40,576 bases of DNA from PUPG01 sp031323845 (GTDB lineage: Bacteria > Bacteroidota > Bacteroidia > Bacteroidales > UBA7960), in NCBI GenBank assembly GCA_031323845.1, contig JAVIYP010000025.1:1-40576 (forward strand). The letters are read 5' to 3'. The notes under the pieces were generated by a model that saw nothing but the letters and a program-made list of their open reading frames with translations, made no database searches and was not told the origin of the DNA. Shown piece after piece: positions 18,145 to 26,229 of this stretch. Position 1 is the first letter of the stretch. Each line of letters starts with the position of its first letter. The position numbers were made by a program, and so were the translations under genes.

Positions 18145-18406
18145 AGACAACTGGACGCTTGGTGTGATCATCGGTTTGATCGTACCCCTGGTCATATATG
18201 CTTTGGCCATTGCCACACTGTCTCGTTACGGGTACGTTGATAACCTGATCTATACCCCCAGGCCTAAAATGCCTGCACTGATTGCGGTATGCGGAAACCT
18301 CCTGGCCTTCCGCTTTTATATGGTTAATAAGAAATTCGATCGCACCGGCAGAGGCATCCTGCTGGTCACTTTTCTGATGGTGATGCTCATTTTCTCCCTG
18401 TTATAA
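18131..18406 (+). CDS. Small membrane protein between surE and lpxB
   Basis: 91 residues from a TTG at 18131 (MKLNKDNWTLGV), overlapping surE by 14 bp. The next ATG upstream in frame (18083) would extend it by 16 residues within surE. Three hydrophobic segments are visible (about 9-28, 48-60 and 76-91), with a basic loop (VNKKFDRTGRG) between the last two. I do not recognise a named family. Position between surE and lpxB, 11 bp before the latter, suggests translational coupling and possibly an envelope or lipid A role, which is inference. The start codon is the least certain part. Confidence 0.72.
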   Translation: MKLNKDNWTLGVIIGLIVPLVIYALAIATLSRYGYVDNLIYTPRPKMPALIAVCGNLLAFRFYMVNKKFDRTGRGILLVTFLMVMLIFSLL

Positions 18407-18417
18407 GCTGTTTTCCC

Positions 18418-19548
18418 ATGGCTCGTTATTATGTGATAGCTGGTGAATCTTCGGGTGACATGCATGGCGCCAACCTGATGAAAAGCATCAGGACGCTGGA
18501 TCCGGATGCCGGTTTCAGATTCTGGGGTGGTGACCGGATGTCGGCGGTTGCAGGTGAGCCTGTGAGGCATGTCAGCGACCTTGCCTTTATGGGCTTTTGG
18601 GAGGTGCTCATTAATCTTAAGAAAATTCTTAAAAACATACGTTTCTGCAAGCAGGACCTGTTGAGGTATAACCCGGATGTACTCATACTGATAGATTATC
18701 CCGGCTTTAATCTGCGGATGGCGCAATTTGCCGCAAAACATAACATCAAAGTGGTGTATTACATCAGTCCGCAAATCTGGGCCTGGAAACAAAACCGCAT
18801 CAAAACCATCAGGAAGACAGTGGATAAAATGCTGGTGATACTTCCGTTTGAACAGGATTTTTACAAGCGGCTGGGCATGGAGGTTGAATTTACCGGCCAT
18901 CCTTTGCTTGACGAGCTGATTCCCCTGAAAGAGACTTCCCGTTACGACGACTTCAGGTCTGACAACAACCTGGATGATACACCCATAGTGGCGCTGCTGC
19001 CGGGCAGTCGCAAACAGGAAGTGAGCCGCATGCTCAGAGGTATGACGGAAGCGGCTGGAAATTTTCCGGACCATCAGTTTGTGGTGGCGGGTGTTTCCTC
19101 ACTTGGTATGCATTTTTATAAATCTTACACCGGGGCAAGCAATGTCTCGGTTGTGTTGGATCAGACTTACGCCTTGCTGGCCAACGCCCGCGCAGCCCTG
19201 GTGGCTTCAGGTACCGCCACGCTTGAAACGGCGCTCTTTGGCGTGCCGCAGGCCGTCTGTTATAAGGCAAATGTAGTTTCTTACCATATTGCCCGGAAAC
19301 TTGTTAACATTAAATTCATTTCCCTGGTTAACCTGATCATGGATAAAGCCGTGCTGCAGGAGTTGATCCAGCATAATTTTAATCCGGCAGCCGTGCAATG
19401 CGAATTACAACGCTTGCTTTTTGATGAAGCGTACCGTAATAGCATGCAGTCGGAGTATCGCCAGGTGTATGAACGGCTGGGTGGTACCGGTGCCTCACGC
19501 AAGGCAGCTGAGCATATTATAGACGTCGTCGGTTATGTAAACCAATGA
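18418..19548 (+). CDS. lpxB: Lipid-A-disaccharide synthase LpxB
   Basis: 376 residues, normal for the family. Signature motifs: GESSGDMHGANL near the N terminus, MGFWEVL, DYPGFNLRMAQ, YYISPQIWAWKQNRIKTI, FEQDFYKRLGMEVEFTGHPL, LLPGSRKQEV and ASGTATLETAL. The enzyme (GT19) joins UDP-diacylglucosamine and lipid X to give lipid A disaccharide at the inner face of the inner membrane, so the organism makes lipopolysaccharide or lipooligosaccharide. It is the last gene of the surE operon and is followed by a terminator-like hairpin. Confidence 0.96.
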   Translation: MARYYVIAGESSGDMHGANLMKSIRTLDPDAGFRFWGGDRMSAVAGEPVRHVSDLAFMGFWEVLINLKKILKNIRFCKQDLLRYNPDVLILIDYPGFNLRMAQFAAKHNIKVVYYISPQIWAWKQNRIKTIRKTVDKMLVILPFEQDFYKRLGMEVEFTGHPLLDELIPLKETSRYDDFRSDNNLDDTPIVALLPGSRKQEVSRMLRGMTEAAGNFPDHQFVVAGVSSLGMHFYKSYTGASNVSVVLDQTYALLANARAALVASGTATLETALFGVPQAVCYKANVVSYHIARKLVNIKFISLVNLIMDKAVLQELIQHNFNPAAVQCELQRLLFDEAYRNSMQSEYRQVYERLGGTGASRKAAEHIIDVVGYVNQ

Positions 19549-19569
19549 TCACCTCAACAGGCGTTGAAC

Positions 19570-19605
19570 GACATCCTTCTCTTCATCAGGGATGTTCTTT
19601 TTTTT
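19570..19605 (+). terminator. Probable terminator of lpxB operon
   Basis: A short stem (ACATCC / GGATGT, 19571-19576 with 19590-19595) with a 13-nt loop is followed by an eight-T run at 19598-19605. The stem is weak but position, 22 bp after the stop codon, fits. Confidence 0.5.
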
Positions 19606-19640
19606 GATGAATGGATTTATGATTTTTGTTTGGAAGCCTG

Positions 19641-20333
19641 TTAAAGTTTCAGACGCCCCATGCCTCCATCCACTCCAAAAATCTGGCCGGTGATCCAGGT
19701 GGCATCATCACTCAACAGGAATGCGGCCATTGCAGCAATGTCGGCCACGGTGCCAACTTTTTTCAGCGGGTGCCTGTCAGCGGCAGCCCTGCGTCTTTCA
19801 TCGGTGCCCAGCAAACGCACCGCCAGCGGTGTGTCGGTTAACGATGGAGCAATGGCATTGACTCGTATCTTAGGTGCAAGTTCTGCGGCAAGGCTCCTGG
19901 TCATGCCTTCTACAGCTCCCTTGGCCATGGCAATGGAGGTGTGGTAAGGCATGCCCTGTGATACCGCCACCGTGCTGAACAGTACCACAGATGCCGAAGG
20001 TGCCGCCTGCAGCTTTTTGTAAACCGCCTGTATCACCTTCAAAGCACCTAAAGCATTCACTTCAAAATCCTGCAGGGCATCTTCCGGTTTAATCCCCCTG
20101 ACCGGCTTAAGATTGATGGTGCCCGGACAGTATACCAGGCCATCGAGATGCTCCGGCAAACCTGTGCTGTCAAGGCTTCCGGCCACATCAAACTGCTGCC
20201 AGGAAATATGTGCAGCTTCCGGTAAATCACCCTTGTGCCGACTGAAGGTGTATAAACGATTATTGGCTTTCAGCCTTTTTGCAAGCTCCAGGCCTATCCC
20301 TGAGCTTGCTCCGACGATCATGATGTGTTTCAT
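19641..20333 (-). CDS. SDR-family oxidoreductase, atypical active site
   Basis: 230 residues from the ATG at 20333 (MKHIMIVGASSGIG). The Rossmann motif GASSGIG (7-13), the NADP-favouring basic residue after strand 2 (SRHKG), the catalytic-Ser region VVLFSTVAVSQ, the PxLTDTPL loop and the C-terminal TWITGQIFGVDGGMGRL place it in the classical short-chain dehydrogenase family (FabG-like). The usual YxxxK is altered: the lysine in AMAKGAVEGM is preceded at -4 by Ile, while a Tyr sits at -8 (YHTSIAMAK). Substrate cannot be told. It converges on lpxB. The conserved element at 20331-20426 directly abuts its start codon. Confidence 0.88.
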   Translation of the reverse strand: MKHIMIVGASSGIGLELAKRLKANNRLYTFSRHKGDLPEAAHISWQQFDVAGSLDSTGLPEHLDGLVYCPGTINLKPVRGIKPEDALQDFEVNALGALKVIQAVYKKLQAAPSASVVLFSTVAVSQGMPYHTSIAMAKGAVEGMTRSLAAELAPKIRVNAIAPSLTDTPLAVRLLGTDERRRAAADRHPLKKVGTVADIAAMAAFLLSDDATWITGQIFGVDGGMGRLKL

Positions 20334-20426
20334 GTGTTTGTATTTTCGCAACTATATGATTATCTGTGTTTTGCGTTTATGTCTAAGATGCTGATCAGAT
20401 GTGCAAATGTGCAGATGTGCAGATGT
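20331..20426 (-). repeat. Dispersed start-codon-abutting element, copy 1
   Basis: Aligned by eye with copies at 31343 and 35551. Read on the minus strand it ends in the start codon of the SDR gene. The core (GTTTATGTCTAAGAT on the plus strand, 20374-20389) is shared with copy 2, as are the AACTA, TGATTAT and TGTNTTTTG blocks. The distal side carries about three units of an 8-bp tandem repeat (GATGTGCA, 20398-20426). Confidence 0.7.
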
Positions 20427-21037
20427 AAGGTTATTGTTTAATTGTTTAATTGTTGATTCGTTGATTTTTCACTTTTGAGTCTACTCCTAAAACTATATAT
20501 TGATCATTATTTATTTTTAACACAATTCTATATTGATGATTATGAGTGAATTAAAAAATAGCCAGCATTGTAATCTGTGAATCTGTGGCATTATTCGACT
20601 TTTCGGAGTGGACTCATTTTTCACTTAATCTGCCTTTAGCTTCTAGCTTTTGGCAAGAAAAGTTGCCAGGAGCCAAGAGCCATTTTTCATTCTTTACTTT
20701 CGTTTCATTCGAGCTTCCTAACAGATTTCTCACTGCGTTCGAAACAAGCTTCCAGCCGCCGACCTCTGCTTTCCCATGGGTAATCAGAACAGAAATAGAA
20801 AGTTGCTGACTGCTTAATACATAAACAAACAGGCACCTTGCCCGGTTCAATTCCGTATTCGTTTATTATTACGGTCCGTTATTTGGCCTTAACCGGAAAC
20901 GGCCGATGGTGAGGTAAGCTGTATGTTGGTTCTCATAAATGTGCGAAACTGCGCCATCGAAAAACCCATTAAAATAATAATTTTTACCGAACAAGAAATC
21001 ATTCAATAAAAAAACAATTAAAGTATTTAGTAGTGGA
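20427..21037. other. Non-coding stretch upstream of comEC
   Basis: About 610 bp without a believable gene. It contains short repeats (TTGTTTAATTGTTTAATTG near 20433-20452), two related AT-rich blocks (CTATATATTGATCATTAT and CTATATTGATGATTAT near 20493 and 20528), and low-complexity sequence. Open frames of 60-78 codons here lack recognisable protein character on either strand. Confidence 0.5.
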
Positions 21038-21045
21038 TATATTTG
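21038..21045 (+). promoter_or_regulatory. Putative -7 box of comEC
   Basis: TATATTTG matches the Bacteroidota TAnnTTTG consensus exactly, 15 bp before the comEC start codon. No clear -33 TTTG is present, so the call is moderate. Confidence 0.45.
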
Positions 21046-21060
21046 AGATAAAAACAAGAA

Positions 21061-23202
21061 ATGCCGCTGCCCAGACTTTTTGTGCCTTTTGCTGCAGGCA
21101 TCGTGTTTTATTTGCAGTGGGGTATGACGATTGCCTCTGTCTGGATTTATGCAGGGCTTCTGTTTAGCTTGTTGCTGTGGCTGTTGGTCTGGAAGTTCGA
21201 ACAGGGCAGATACCTGTCGAGATGGTCACACGGTCTCATTATTTCTGTGTTTCTTTTTTTCGGTTCCTGGCTTATTGCAAGGCAGCACAATCAGCTGTTG
21301 GAGCATCGTCATTTCAGCAATTACCCTTCAAAAGAGGCATACCTGCTGGTGCAGCTAACCGAACCCATTTCAGAGCGCACGAATTCTTTCAGGGCCGTGG
21401 CCAGGGTGGTTGCTGTGGGAAACGACTCATTGATGCACGGCACCCGGGGAAAGCTCATGTTGTATTTTGAGAAAGACACCCTGGTGAACCTGCTGCGCTA
21501 TGGTGACCGGCTGATCATTAAGAGCACTTACAACAGGGTTTCTCCGCCCCGTAACCCATACGCCTTTAATTATCAGGCCTTTCTGGCCCAGAACAATGTG
21601 TTTCACTCAACCTATATCCGGGCAGGGCAATGGCATATTGAAGATCGAAATCGAGGAATTGTTATGATTCGCTGGGCATTGACCATACGGCAAGCCGCAT
21701 TGAACATCTTTGAAGACAATCATCTGTCCGGAAGGGAGTTCGCAGTAATATCCGCGCTTCTTCTCGGTTACCGCGAATACCTTGATGATGATCTGCGAAG
21801 GGAATTTGCCGGTGCAGGCGCCATGCATATCTTATGTGTGTCGGGTTTGCATGTGGGCATCATATTCATGGTGTTAAAAAACATGTTCTCATTTCTGTGC
21901 CGCATTCCGCACGGCAGAACACTTCGCACGCTGCTCGTGATTGGCCTCATATGGTTTTATGCTGCCATAACAGGATTTTCACCTTCCGTACTGCGCGCCT
22001 CCGTCATGTTTTCTTTTGTGGCTGTCGGGCATAGTTTCCGCAGGCCGACAAACATCTATAACACCCTGGCGGCTTCGGCCTTTGTGCTGACGATCACCAA
22101 CCCCTACATCATTACCTATATAGGCTTCCAACTGTCGTACCTTGCCGTAATTAGCATTGTAGCCCTGCAACCGCCGCTCTACCAGATCCTGAAAACAAAA
22201 CACAAACTCCTGGACAAAGCGTGGTCAATAATCACCGTCTCTGTGGCAGCACAACTCGCCACAGGTCCACTGGCCCTATATTATTTCAACCAGTTTCCCA
22301 ACTATTTCATTCTGACAAATCTCATTGTGATCCCCCTGGCCTCCACCATAATCTACACGTCCCTGGTAACACTGATCATTTCGCCCATTCCACTGGTGAC
22401 CGACCTGATGGGCAAAGCCCTGTCACTGATTGTCGCATTGTTGCATCACAGCGTCCGGATAATCGAAGGATTACCCTACGCAACCACAACAGGACTGTTC
22501 CTTAGTTTAACAGAAACCCTGCTGATTTTTTTACTGATTGTGTTTGCTTGTCTGTATTTGATGAAGAATAACCGTTCCGCCCTGCTTGGCTTTTTAGGTG
22601 TTGCCTTGCTGCTGATGACTTCCGTATCCTGCAGGGGCATAGCGAACACAGTGCAGCATCATTTTGTGGTTTATAGCGCCAACCAGGCCACCATTGTTGA
22701 TTTCTTTTCAGGAGAGCATCTGATCACCATTGCCTGTGACCGGATTGCAGCCGATCATCGTCAGCAGGATTTTGTCGTTTCAGGCATGCGCCTGCGCCAC
22801 GGAAGCAATGCCCCGGCCTTGCAGATGCCGTTGGATATGGTGGATACTGTTAGCCTGAAACATACCTTCGCCAGGAAAGGAGATCTTGTCTTTTTTAGGG
22901 ATAAGCGCATGCTGCTGGTTCATGATAATCAAAGAGCAGTCCTGTATCAGGGTATGGAGGGTGCTTTTGAAACGGATTACCTGCTTATTGCTGGAAATCC
23001 TGGGCTTGACATGAAGAATCTGCTCAACAGTGTGCGTGCAGAGATGGTGATTATTGATGCTTCCAATTCCCATCGCAATACTGCCCGATGGGTGCAAGCT
23101 TGTGAGGAGGCAGGGGTGCAGGTTTGGAACGTAAGGGAACAAGGTGCCTTTATGAGCCGGCTTGTGAATAAGCGGCTTGTGAATAAGGATGATGACTCAT
23201 AA
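21061..23202 (+). CDS. comEC: ComEC/Rec2-family DNA uptake membrane channel
   Basis: 713 residues. Order: three or so N-terminal hydrophobic helices (5-75), a soluble OB-like DUF4131 domain (about 90-200, with SPPRNPYAFNYQAFLAQNN), and the Competence domain (about 215-490) with the signature LLGYREYLDDDLRREFAGAGAMHILCVSGLHVGI and LVIGLIWFYAAITGFSPSVLRAS. ComEC passes single-stranded DNA across the inner membrane in competent bacteria; in many Bacteroidota the gene is conserved without proven competence. The C-terminal 180 residues (about 530-713) lie where a metallo-beta-lactamase-like nuclease domain is often found, but no HxHxDH motif is visible, so this part looks degenerate. The last codons contain a 15-bp tandem duplication. 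Confidence 0.93.
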   Translation: MPLPRLFVPFAAGIVFYLQWGMTIASVWIYAGLLFSLLLWLLVWKFEQGRYLSRWSHGLIISVFLFFGSWLIARQHNQLLEHRHFSNYPSKEAYLLVQLTEPISERTNSFRAVARVVAVGNDSLMHGTRGKLMLYFEKDTLVNLLRYGDRLIIKSTYNRVSPPRNPYAFNYQAFLAQNNVFHSTYIRAGQWHIEDRNRGIVMIRWALTIRQAALNIFEDNHLSGREFAVISALLLGYREYLDDDLRREFAGAGAMHILCVSGLHVGIIFMVLKNMFSFLCRIPHGRTLRTLLVIGLIWFYAAITGFSPSVLRASVMFSFVAVGHSFRRPTNIYNTLAASAFVLTITNPYIITYIGFQLSYLAVISIVALQPPLYQILKTKHKLLDKAWSIITVSVAAQLATGPLALYYFNQFPNYFILTNLIVIPLASTIIYTSLVTLIISPIPLVTDLMGKALSLIVALLHHSVRIIEGLPYATTTGLFLSLTETLLIFLLIVFACLYLMKNNRSALLGFLGVALLLMTSVSCRGIANTVQHHFVVYSANQATIVDFFSGEHLITIACDRIAADHRQQDFVVSGMRLRHGSNAPALQMPLDMVDTVSLKHTFARKGDLVFFRDKRMLLVHDNQRAVLYQGMEGAFETDYLLIAGNPGLDMKNLLNSVRAEMVIIDASNSHRNTARWVQACEEAGVQVWNVREQGAFMSRLVNKRLVNKDDDS
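23158..23187 (+). repeat. 15-bp tandem duplication at comEC 3' end
   Basis: CGGCTTGTGAATAAG occurs twice in direct succession, encoding RLVNK-RLVNK near the C terminus. It is in frame and looks like a recent slippage event. Confidence 0.9.
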
Positions 23203-23300
23203 ATAGATTACAGGAACGAAACCTGTTGTATTAGCTGCACTTAAGGAGTGACCCGTGTCGTAACTGTAAGAATCTATATGTTGATGAAGACAGGTTCAGA

Positions 23301-23903
23301 TCAGACCCACAGGATGAAGCTTACCAGCAGAGGTACCAGGAGTGTAAGCACTATGCCATGAAGGAGTGCCACCACGGCTACATCCTTTCCGGAAACGGCA
23401 GTTATGACGGGCAGGGTGGTGTCCATGCTGGTGGCACCTGCTGCTGCAACAGGACTCAGTTTTCCGAAAAAAACTACCATAAGAGGTGCCAGCAACAAGG
23501 TCAGGATCTCTCTCGACACATTCGACAAAAGGGCGGTAACACCGAGTACATCGCTGTGTAATTCAGAAATGATGATGCTCGACAAGCTGTAATAGCCGAA
23601 ACCTGCGCCCACGGCCAGTGCTTCCTGTGTGGAAATGCCATGCAGAAAGAATGCTATGATCATAACCCCGCCAAGGGTTCCGGCAACGGTTGAAGCAGGC
23701 AGGATCAGCAGCCGCAGTCCCTGTTCCTTCAATACCAGCAGCGATGTGCTGTCTGCCCCGATGCTGATACCCACCAGCAACATCAGCAGGTAAAGGGCAT
23801 ACCTGCTCAGATCCGTTTCGACAGGAAGCAGCCCTGACCAGCCTGCAATCCCGGCAAACACCCCCAGGGCAAAAAACAGCAGTATTTTAAGACTCATCAG
23901 CAT
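23301..23903 (-). CDS. LysO-family lysine exporter, C-terminal (large) subunit
   Basis: 200 residues from the ATG at 23903 (MLMSLKILLFFALGVFAG; the ATG at 23897 is also possible). It is almost entirely hydrophobic, with about six membrane segments and the LysO/DUF340 motifs GISIGAD, GAGFGYYSLSSIIISEL and SREILTLLLAPL. E. coli LysO exports lysine and thialysine across the inner membrane as one polypeptide of about 300 residues; here the N-terminal part is encoded by the preceding gene, which it overlaps by 17 bp in another frame. Together they make one full LysO. Confidence 0.87.
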   Translation of the reverse strand: MLMSLKILLFFALGVFAGIAGWSGLLPVETDLSRYALYLLMLLVGISIGADSTSLLVLKEQGLRLLILPASTVAGTLGGVMIIAFFLHGISTQEALAVGAGFGYYSLSSIIISELHSDVLGVTALLSNVSREILTLLLAPLMVVFFGKLSPVAAAGATSMDTTLPVITAVSGKDVAVVALLHGIVLTLLVPLLVSFILWV

Positions 23904-24183
23904 GGTCTTTGCTTTTTCTGAAGAAAAAAAACTTCCCGACAACCAGGGCCAGGAACATGCTGCCCAGAATACCCCCGATGCCGAGTAGAACAGCGACCAT
24001 TCCAAGCGAGGGCAACTGGCTTATAATCAAAGGATCGCGGCCTATGGACAATCCCATAAAAAACAACAGGAGAAAAATACTGATGATGATCAGTTTCTCA
24101 ACAATCAGGATGATGTTGCTTTTCTTTCGCATGAAATAACCACTCACTATCCCGGTAACCATCAAAAGCAGAACCTCAATCAT
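23887..24183 (-). CDS. LysO-family transporter, N-terminal (small) subunit
   Basis: 98 residues, matching the N-terminal third of LysO: three hydrophobic segments (1-17, 28-45, 58-85) with FFMGLSIGRDPLI, a counterpart of the GISIGAD motif in the large subunit. It ends in a basic tail (RKSKDHADES). The next gene starts inside its last codons. A two-gene LysO is common in Bacteroidota, so this is a normal split, not a fresh frameshift. The 209 bp upstream (24184-24392) contain no gene and no convincing promoter match. Confidence 0.83.
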   Translation of the reverse strand: MIEVLLLMVTGIVSGYFMRKKSNIILIVEKLIIISIFLLLFFMGLSIGRDPLIISQLPSLGMVAVLLGIGGILGSMFLALVVGKFFFFRKSKDHADES

Positions 24184-24392
24184 GTTTTTTGGTTTATTAG
24201 TTAGCTGTCGGCTGATTTTGGGTTATTAACCACTTGTTGTGTAATAACGGGAACAGGGAAATCAACGTCGTCCTGCTTCTTTCATACGTCCTGTTATGCT
24301 GCAGCGCTTTCCGGACAAACGGCTGACGCGTTTTTATTTATGGAATCCTTTAGATGTAAATGCTTGATCGCCAAACTTGTTAGTCATGTTGT

Positions 24393-25397
24393 TTATGGCC
24401 GGCGGAACAGGTATTGCAGCGCACTGCCGCGGTATCCCCTGAGCAGCAGTTGTTGCCCTGCTTCCGGTTCCATGCCGTAGGTCATGTCGTTGCGCCGGTA
24501 AAGGTTCTCCAGTCTTATTCCGTATTGTTGTGATATGGAGGCCATGGTGTCTCCGGGCCGCACACGGTGAATCTCAGCACCGCCTTTGCGCCTTTTAGGC
24601 TGAAGGTAGATCCGCTGGCCTTCTTCAAAAGTATGATTCTTGTCAACGTCGTTGTATCTTATGATCTGCCATGCCCTGATGTCGAGTTCCTGCTCAAGCA
24701 GTTGCGGAGTGTCTCCGGCGCGGGCAACAACGTAGCGGATGTGATTATAGGTCCCGGTTTCGCGGCGGCCGATACGCGCAGGCGCAACGGGCACCTCTCT
24801 GTTTGCCTGTCCCGGTGTGCGTTTTGTGAGCTGGTTGTTTTTGGCAGCTGCAATATGTTCCGGATCCATCGCTTTGTGGTCGAAACGGTACAGCCGGTGC
24901 TCCCTGATCAGGTTTATGAGCATTTCCGGGTATCTTGGATTCGTTGCATATCCGGCCATACTCAAACCGTGTGCCCATGCCTCATAATCCATAATATCCA
25001 GATCGAAAAGAAAAGCATACCGAGGTCTGTTTCTTAAAAACTCGCTGTGGTCAAAAAATGACTGAACCGGATGGTCATATTTGCGGAAACATTCATCGGG
25101 CTCATCATCAGTATAGGTGTAGGTTTGCCCGGGCCATCCGTGACATTTTATTCCGAAATGATTGTTGGCATTGACCGCCAGTTCGCTGTTGCCAAAACCG
25201 GACTCCAGGATGGCCTGCGCCATCTTTATACTGGCCGGAATGCCCGATTCCTTCATATCGGATATGGCAATGTGTTTATAGGTTTCAATATATTCGGGAA
25301 GGCTGATTTGCTGCTGGGCATACAGGCCGGTTGATAAAAACACCGTCAGAATGGCAAGCTTTTTGAAAATGCCTGTCAATAATTGCTGCATAAACAT
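24393..25397 (-). CDS. Secreted N-acetylglucosaminidase (GH73) with two LysM domains
   Basis: 334 residues from the ATG at 25397 (25391 equally possible), giving a signal peptide that ends near STGLYA. The glucosaminidase domain (about 35-185) carries the catalytic-Glu motif MAQAILESGFGNSELA and NNHFGIKC; two LysM domains follow (about 230-280, YVVARAGDTPQLLEQELDIR; and 288-328, HRVRPGDTMASISQQYGI). The enzyme would cut the glycan strands of peptidoglycan in the periplasm, with LysM binding GlcNAc; a role in cell separation or wall turnover is typical. A longer frame from 25493 is rejected because that ATG lies in the promoter -7 region. Divergent from rsmG. Confidence 0.92.
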   Translation of the reverse strand: MFMQQLLTGIFKKLAILTVFLSTGLYAQQQISLPEYIETYKHIAISDMKESGIPASIKMAQAILESGFGNSELAVNANNHFGIKCHGWPGQTYTYTDDEPDECFRKYDHPVQSFFDHSEFLRNRPRYAFLFDLDIMDYEAWAHGLSMAGYATNPRYPEMLINLIREHRLYRFDHKAMDPEHIAAAKNNQLTKRTPGQANREVPVAPARIGRRETGTYNHIRYVVARAGDTPQLLEQELDIRAWQIIRYNDVDKNHTFEEGQRIYLQPKRRKGGAEIHRVRPGDTMASISQQYGIRLENLYRRNDMTYGMEPEAGQQLLLRGYRGSALQYLFRRP

Positions 25398-25494
25398 TAT
25401 TTTTGAAAAACGAATTATAGAGAATGAGGTAGTTCCGGAAACGGACGCCGGAGGGTCGCAGATCATATAAACACTATTCTTCGATTCGGGCATA

Positions 25495-25526
25495 CAAAGT
25501 TATTTCAGTCCCAAAAATACATCAAA
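25495..25526 (-). promoter_or_regulatory. Strong Bacteroidota promoter match for the glucosaminidase gene
   Basis: On the minus strand, TTTG (25526-25523) and TAACTTTG (25502-25495) are separated by 20 nt, matching both consensus boxes. Transcription would start near 25488, leaving a leader of about 90 nt before the ATG at 25397 and excluding the in-frame ATG at 25493. Confidence 0.65.
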
Positions 25527-25541
25527 ACGGTCACTTTTAGC

Positions 25542-26180
25542 ATGCATCTCATTAAAAAATATTTTCCTCACCTGAACGAAGAACAGATGCTTATGCTGGA
25601 ATCCCTGTATCCGATCTATGCTGAATGGAACCGTAAGGTTAACCTGATATCGCGCAAGGATATAGATTTTTTCTTTGAACGGCACGTCTTGCATTCGCTG
25701 TCTGTTTTGAAGGTAACAGGCTTCAGCCCCGGTACAAGGATCATGGATTTTGGAACAGGTGGGGGCTTCCCCGGCATTCCGCTGGCTATTGCCTGCCCTG
25801 CATGCAGTTTCTGGCTCGTTGATTCTATTGGAAAGAAAATAGCCGTTATCAAAGATGTGGTGGCAAAACTGGGGTTGCAAAACGTACAGGCCATGCAAAC
25901 CAGGGGAGAAGCCCTTACTGAGCAATTTGACTTTGTTGTAAGCCGTGCTGTAAAATCCCTTCCGGTTTTTATGCTATGGGTGCGTGATAAAATAAGTGAC
26001 CATCACAGGAACGATCTGGCCAACGGGGTGCTGTATTTAAAAGGAGGAGATGTGGCGCAGGAGTTGGCGGGGCTCGGGGAAGGCTATCGTATCTTTCCCT
26101 TGTCGGATTATTTTTCCGAACCTTATTTCAACACAAAGAAAATCGTTTATTTGTATAAAAAAAACATAAATATAACATAA
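25542..26180 (+). CDS. rsmG: 16S rRNA (guanine527-N7)-methyltransferase RsmG
   Basis: 212 residues, standard length. Motifs: EWNRKVNLISRKD, the HVLHSL segment, the SAM-binding DFGTGGGFPGIPLAI, and SRAVKSLPVF. RsmG (GidB) uses S-adenosylmethionine to methylate G527 of 16S rRNA in the 30S subunit; loss gives low-level streptomycin resistance in several bacteria. It is divergent from the glucosaminidase gene and 49 bp upstream of recA, in the same direction, with a promoter-like box for recA between. Confidence 0.95.
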   Translation: MHLIKKYFPHLNEEQMLMLESLYPIYAEWNRKVNLISRKDIDFFFERHVLHSLSVLKVTGFSPGTRIMDFGTGGGFPGIPLAIACPACSFWLVDSIGKKIAVIKDVVAKLGLQNVQAMQTRGEALTEQFDFVVSRAVKSLPVFMLWVRDKISDHHRNDLANGVLYLKGGDVAQELAGLGEGYRIFPLSDYFSEPYFNTKKIVYLYKKNINIT

Positions 26181-26187
26181 AAAACAT

Positions 26188-26195
26188 TATCTTTG
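26188..26195 (+). promoter_or_regulatory. Putative -7 box of recA
   Basis: TATCTTTG matches TAnnTTTG exactly, immediately after the rsmG stop. The leader would be about 25-30 nt. No clear -33 box at the right spacing and no LexA-type operator is seen. Confidence 0.45.
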
Positions 26196-26229
26196 AAATT
26201 ATTATTCATAAACATAAAACACAAACAAC

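Noticed and set aside
20396..20426. Possible CRISPR repeat because of regular GATGTGCA units
   Set aside because: Units are 8 bp and directly adjacent; there are no spacers and no cas genes in the window.
20585..21057. Small frames of 60-78 codons upstream of comEC
   Set aside because: They sit in low-complexity, repeat-bearing DNA, overlap on both strands and show no conserved motif.
23887..24005. LysO genes as a frameshifted pseudogene
   Set aside because: Both parts have their own start codons, complete domains and a short overlap, and the split form is usual in Bacteroidota.
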